Shown here: positions 62,904 to 64,000 of the stretch, in pieces | Position numbering within the stretch: the stretch's first letter is position 1 | Layout: every line of letters begins with the position of its first letter | Source of the DNA: Rudaea sp. | GTDB lineage: Bacteria > Pseudomonadota > Gammaproteobacteria > Xanthomonadales > Rhodanobacteraceae | NCBI GenBank assembly: GCA_031291055.1 | Contig: JARLJU010000333.1 | Location: 62,001-126,000, forward strand | Length of the DNA stretch: 64,000 bases | Direction of reading: 5' to 3' | Made by a program: the position numbers and the translations under genes | Notes under the pieces: model-generated | What the model saw: only the letters and a program-made list of their open reading frames with translations | What the model was told of the DNA's origin: nothing | The model's database searches: none

Positions 62904-64000
62904 CTAGGCGCCGAGAAAGCCCAGGTAGTTGGATGGGTTCGAGAAATTGCTCAGGTTCGGGAAAATCAGGCTGATGTCGCTCGCACTCAAACCGAACCAG
63001 TGCGCCAGGGTCGCCGCGTATTGATCGACCGACGTGGTCGGAATGATGCGCCCGTAGCCGTCGCCGGAATCGTTGAGATTGGGCGACGAGCCGTACGTGT
63101 TCGCCGGAGGCGTCGGATTGAGCAGACTAGGCATGACCAACCCGTAGTCGGCTGCTTGCCCAGTGAACCGGCAACCGTTGCCATAGAACTTCTTGCCCTG
63201 CACCGCTCCGCCGACAACGAAATGGTGCGAACCCCAGCCGTGATCGGTACCGCCGTTGTTGCTGGTCATCGTCCGGCCGAAGTCGGATGCAGTGAACGCC
63301 GTCGCCTTGCTGGCGAGGCCTACGCTGTTCAGCGCGTTGTAAAAGCCGGCCAGGGACCTGGACAACAGCGACAATATGCCGGGGTTTGCGGTAGTGCCGT
63401 GGGTGGCCAGTTCGTCGTTGTGCGTGTCGTAACCGCCGGTGGTAACGAAAAACACCTGGCGCGTAAGCCCGGCGAAACCTGCGACGCCGTTGTTCGCTGC
63501 CCAGATCAACTGCGCCACCGTCTGCAACTGGGTATCGATGTCGTAACCGGTGGGGTTGGTAAAATAAGTGGCAAACGTTGGCGTCGGACTGGCAAGCGCT
63601 GCATTGATGAGGCCTGCAGTGGCGATCGAATGATTCGTCGTAGCCGCGAAAGTACGCTCCAGCGCATTGGCCTGCGTACCGGACGCCTGTAGATTGCAGA
63701 ACGCACTCACCAGACCATTGTCCGCATACTGGTTGGTTCCCGGCGCACACTGGGCGGCCGCAGCGTTGTTGTATTGAAGAACGTTCAACATCGCCGCGCT
63801 GTTGGCGTTCATGACGTAGCCGTTGACGCTCTGGCCACGCATGAAAGCATCCTGCCCATTCAAGCCAGTCAGTATTGGAATGCCTCCTGTATTCGCGCTG
63901 GCGACCAGATCGGCGATGCGTCCGCCCCAGCCTGTGACCGGCTGATTGGTGGGCGGTGACGACTGCCAGTAAGCCTGTTGGTCGGAATGCGAATACAACT
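62904..64000 (-). CDS. DUF1501 family protein (C-terminal part; 5' end outside window)
   Basis: Minus-strand gene that ends at 62904 and runs past the right edge; 365 codons are visible. The visible part is a typical DUF1501 protein: [76 protein letters not shown] and [20 protein letters not shown]. The GGYDTHNDE and SDFGRT segments are conserved in the family, related to sulfatase/phosphatase-like folds. These genes usually sit next to a DUF1800 gene, which would lie beyond the window. It converges with the cupredoxin gene. Confidence 0.9.
   Translation of the reverse strand, partial: LYSHSDQQAYWQSSPPTNQPVTGWGGRIADLVASANTGGIPILTGLNGQDAFMRGQSVNGYVMNANSAAMLNVLQYNNAAAAQCAPGTNQYADNGLVSAFCNLQASGTQANALERTFAATTNHSIATAGLINAALASPTPTFATYFTNPTGYDIDTQLQTVAQLIWAANNGVAGFAGLTRQVFFVTTGGYDTHNDELATHGTTANPGILSLLSRSLAGFYNALNSVGLASKATAFTASDFGRTMTSNNGGTDHGWGSHHFVVGGAVQGKKFYGNGCRFTGQAADYGLVMPSLLNPTPPANTYGSSPNLNDSGDGYGRIIPTTSVDQYAATLAHWFGLSASDISLIFPNLSNFSNPSNYLGFLGA

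Overview
The window is GC-rich, gene-dense gammaproteobacterial chromosome, most likely from Lysobacterales (Xanthomonadales), Rhodanobacteraceae/Dokdonella-like. This is inferred from the H-NS-family protein of the Xanthomonas type, DUF4124 proteins, an E1alpha/E1beta/E2 oxoacid dehydrogenase operon beside hpd/hmgA and kynA, and two secreted proteins ending in an IF-x-NGF(E/D) motif. No tRNA, rRNA, CRISPR array, insertion sequence or prophage was found.

1-13 kb: the 3' end of valS faces a minus-strand lipid block, pssA > GAF/SpoIIE/HATPase phosphatase-kinase > STAS protein > mlaE > mlaF > mlaD > auxiliary lipoprotein > holD-like > rimI, mostly with overlapping or nearly abutting genes. It places a partner-switching phospho-module inside an MCE lipid-transport operon. 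Two DUF4124 proteins, proS, an unrecognised protein and an H-NS-like protein follow.

13-27 kb: a ThrE-like exporter, a DMT transporter, AlkB, an amidase divergent from a GntR regulator, ETF-quinone oxidoreductase, a tandem pair of small YXWGXW proteins, an ATP-grasp protein, an eight-EF-hand secreted protein, etfB-etfA, and acetoacetate-CoA ligase. ETF and ETF-QO carry electrons from acyl-CoA oxidation to quinone. The ligase could use acetoacetate made by the tyrosine pathway further along.

27-38.5 kb: an accessory surface-polysaccharide-like island with two methyltransferases, a PhyH-dioxygenase/methyltransferase fusion, a secreted protein, a sulfotransferase-double glycosyltransferase fusion, a GT2 glycosyltransferase and a sulfotransferase.

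38.5-45 kb: transsulfuration genes (cystathionine gamma-synthase/lyase and cystathionine beta-synthase), a YdcH protein, an OmpA/DUF4398 pair and the type IV pilus ATPase pilU.

44.5-51 kb: a complete homogentisate pathway (hpd, hmgA, fahA, maiA) with an extra methyltransferase inside it. A divergent MarR regulator and a perfect palindrome lie at its head; kynA (tryptophan) follows.

51-64 kb: E1alpha-E1beta-E2 with repeat elements at three places (between genes, before E2 and inside the E2 reading frame), then VOC and DUF5694 proteins, ccdAB directly upstream of trpS, a secreted-protein gene broken by one in-frame stop, a metalloprotease, arginase, DUF937, a cupredoxin and the 3' part of a DUF1501 gene.
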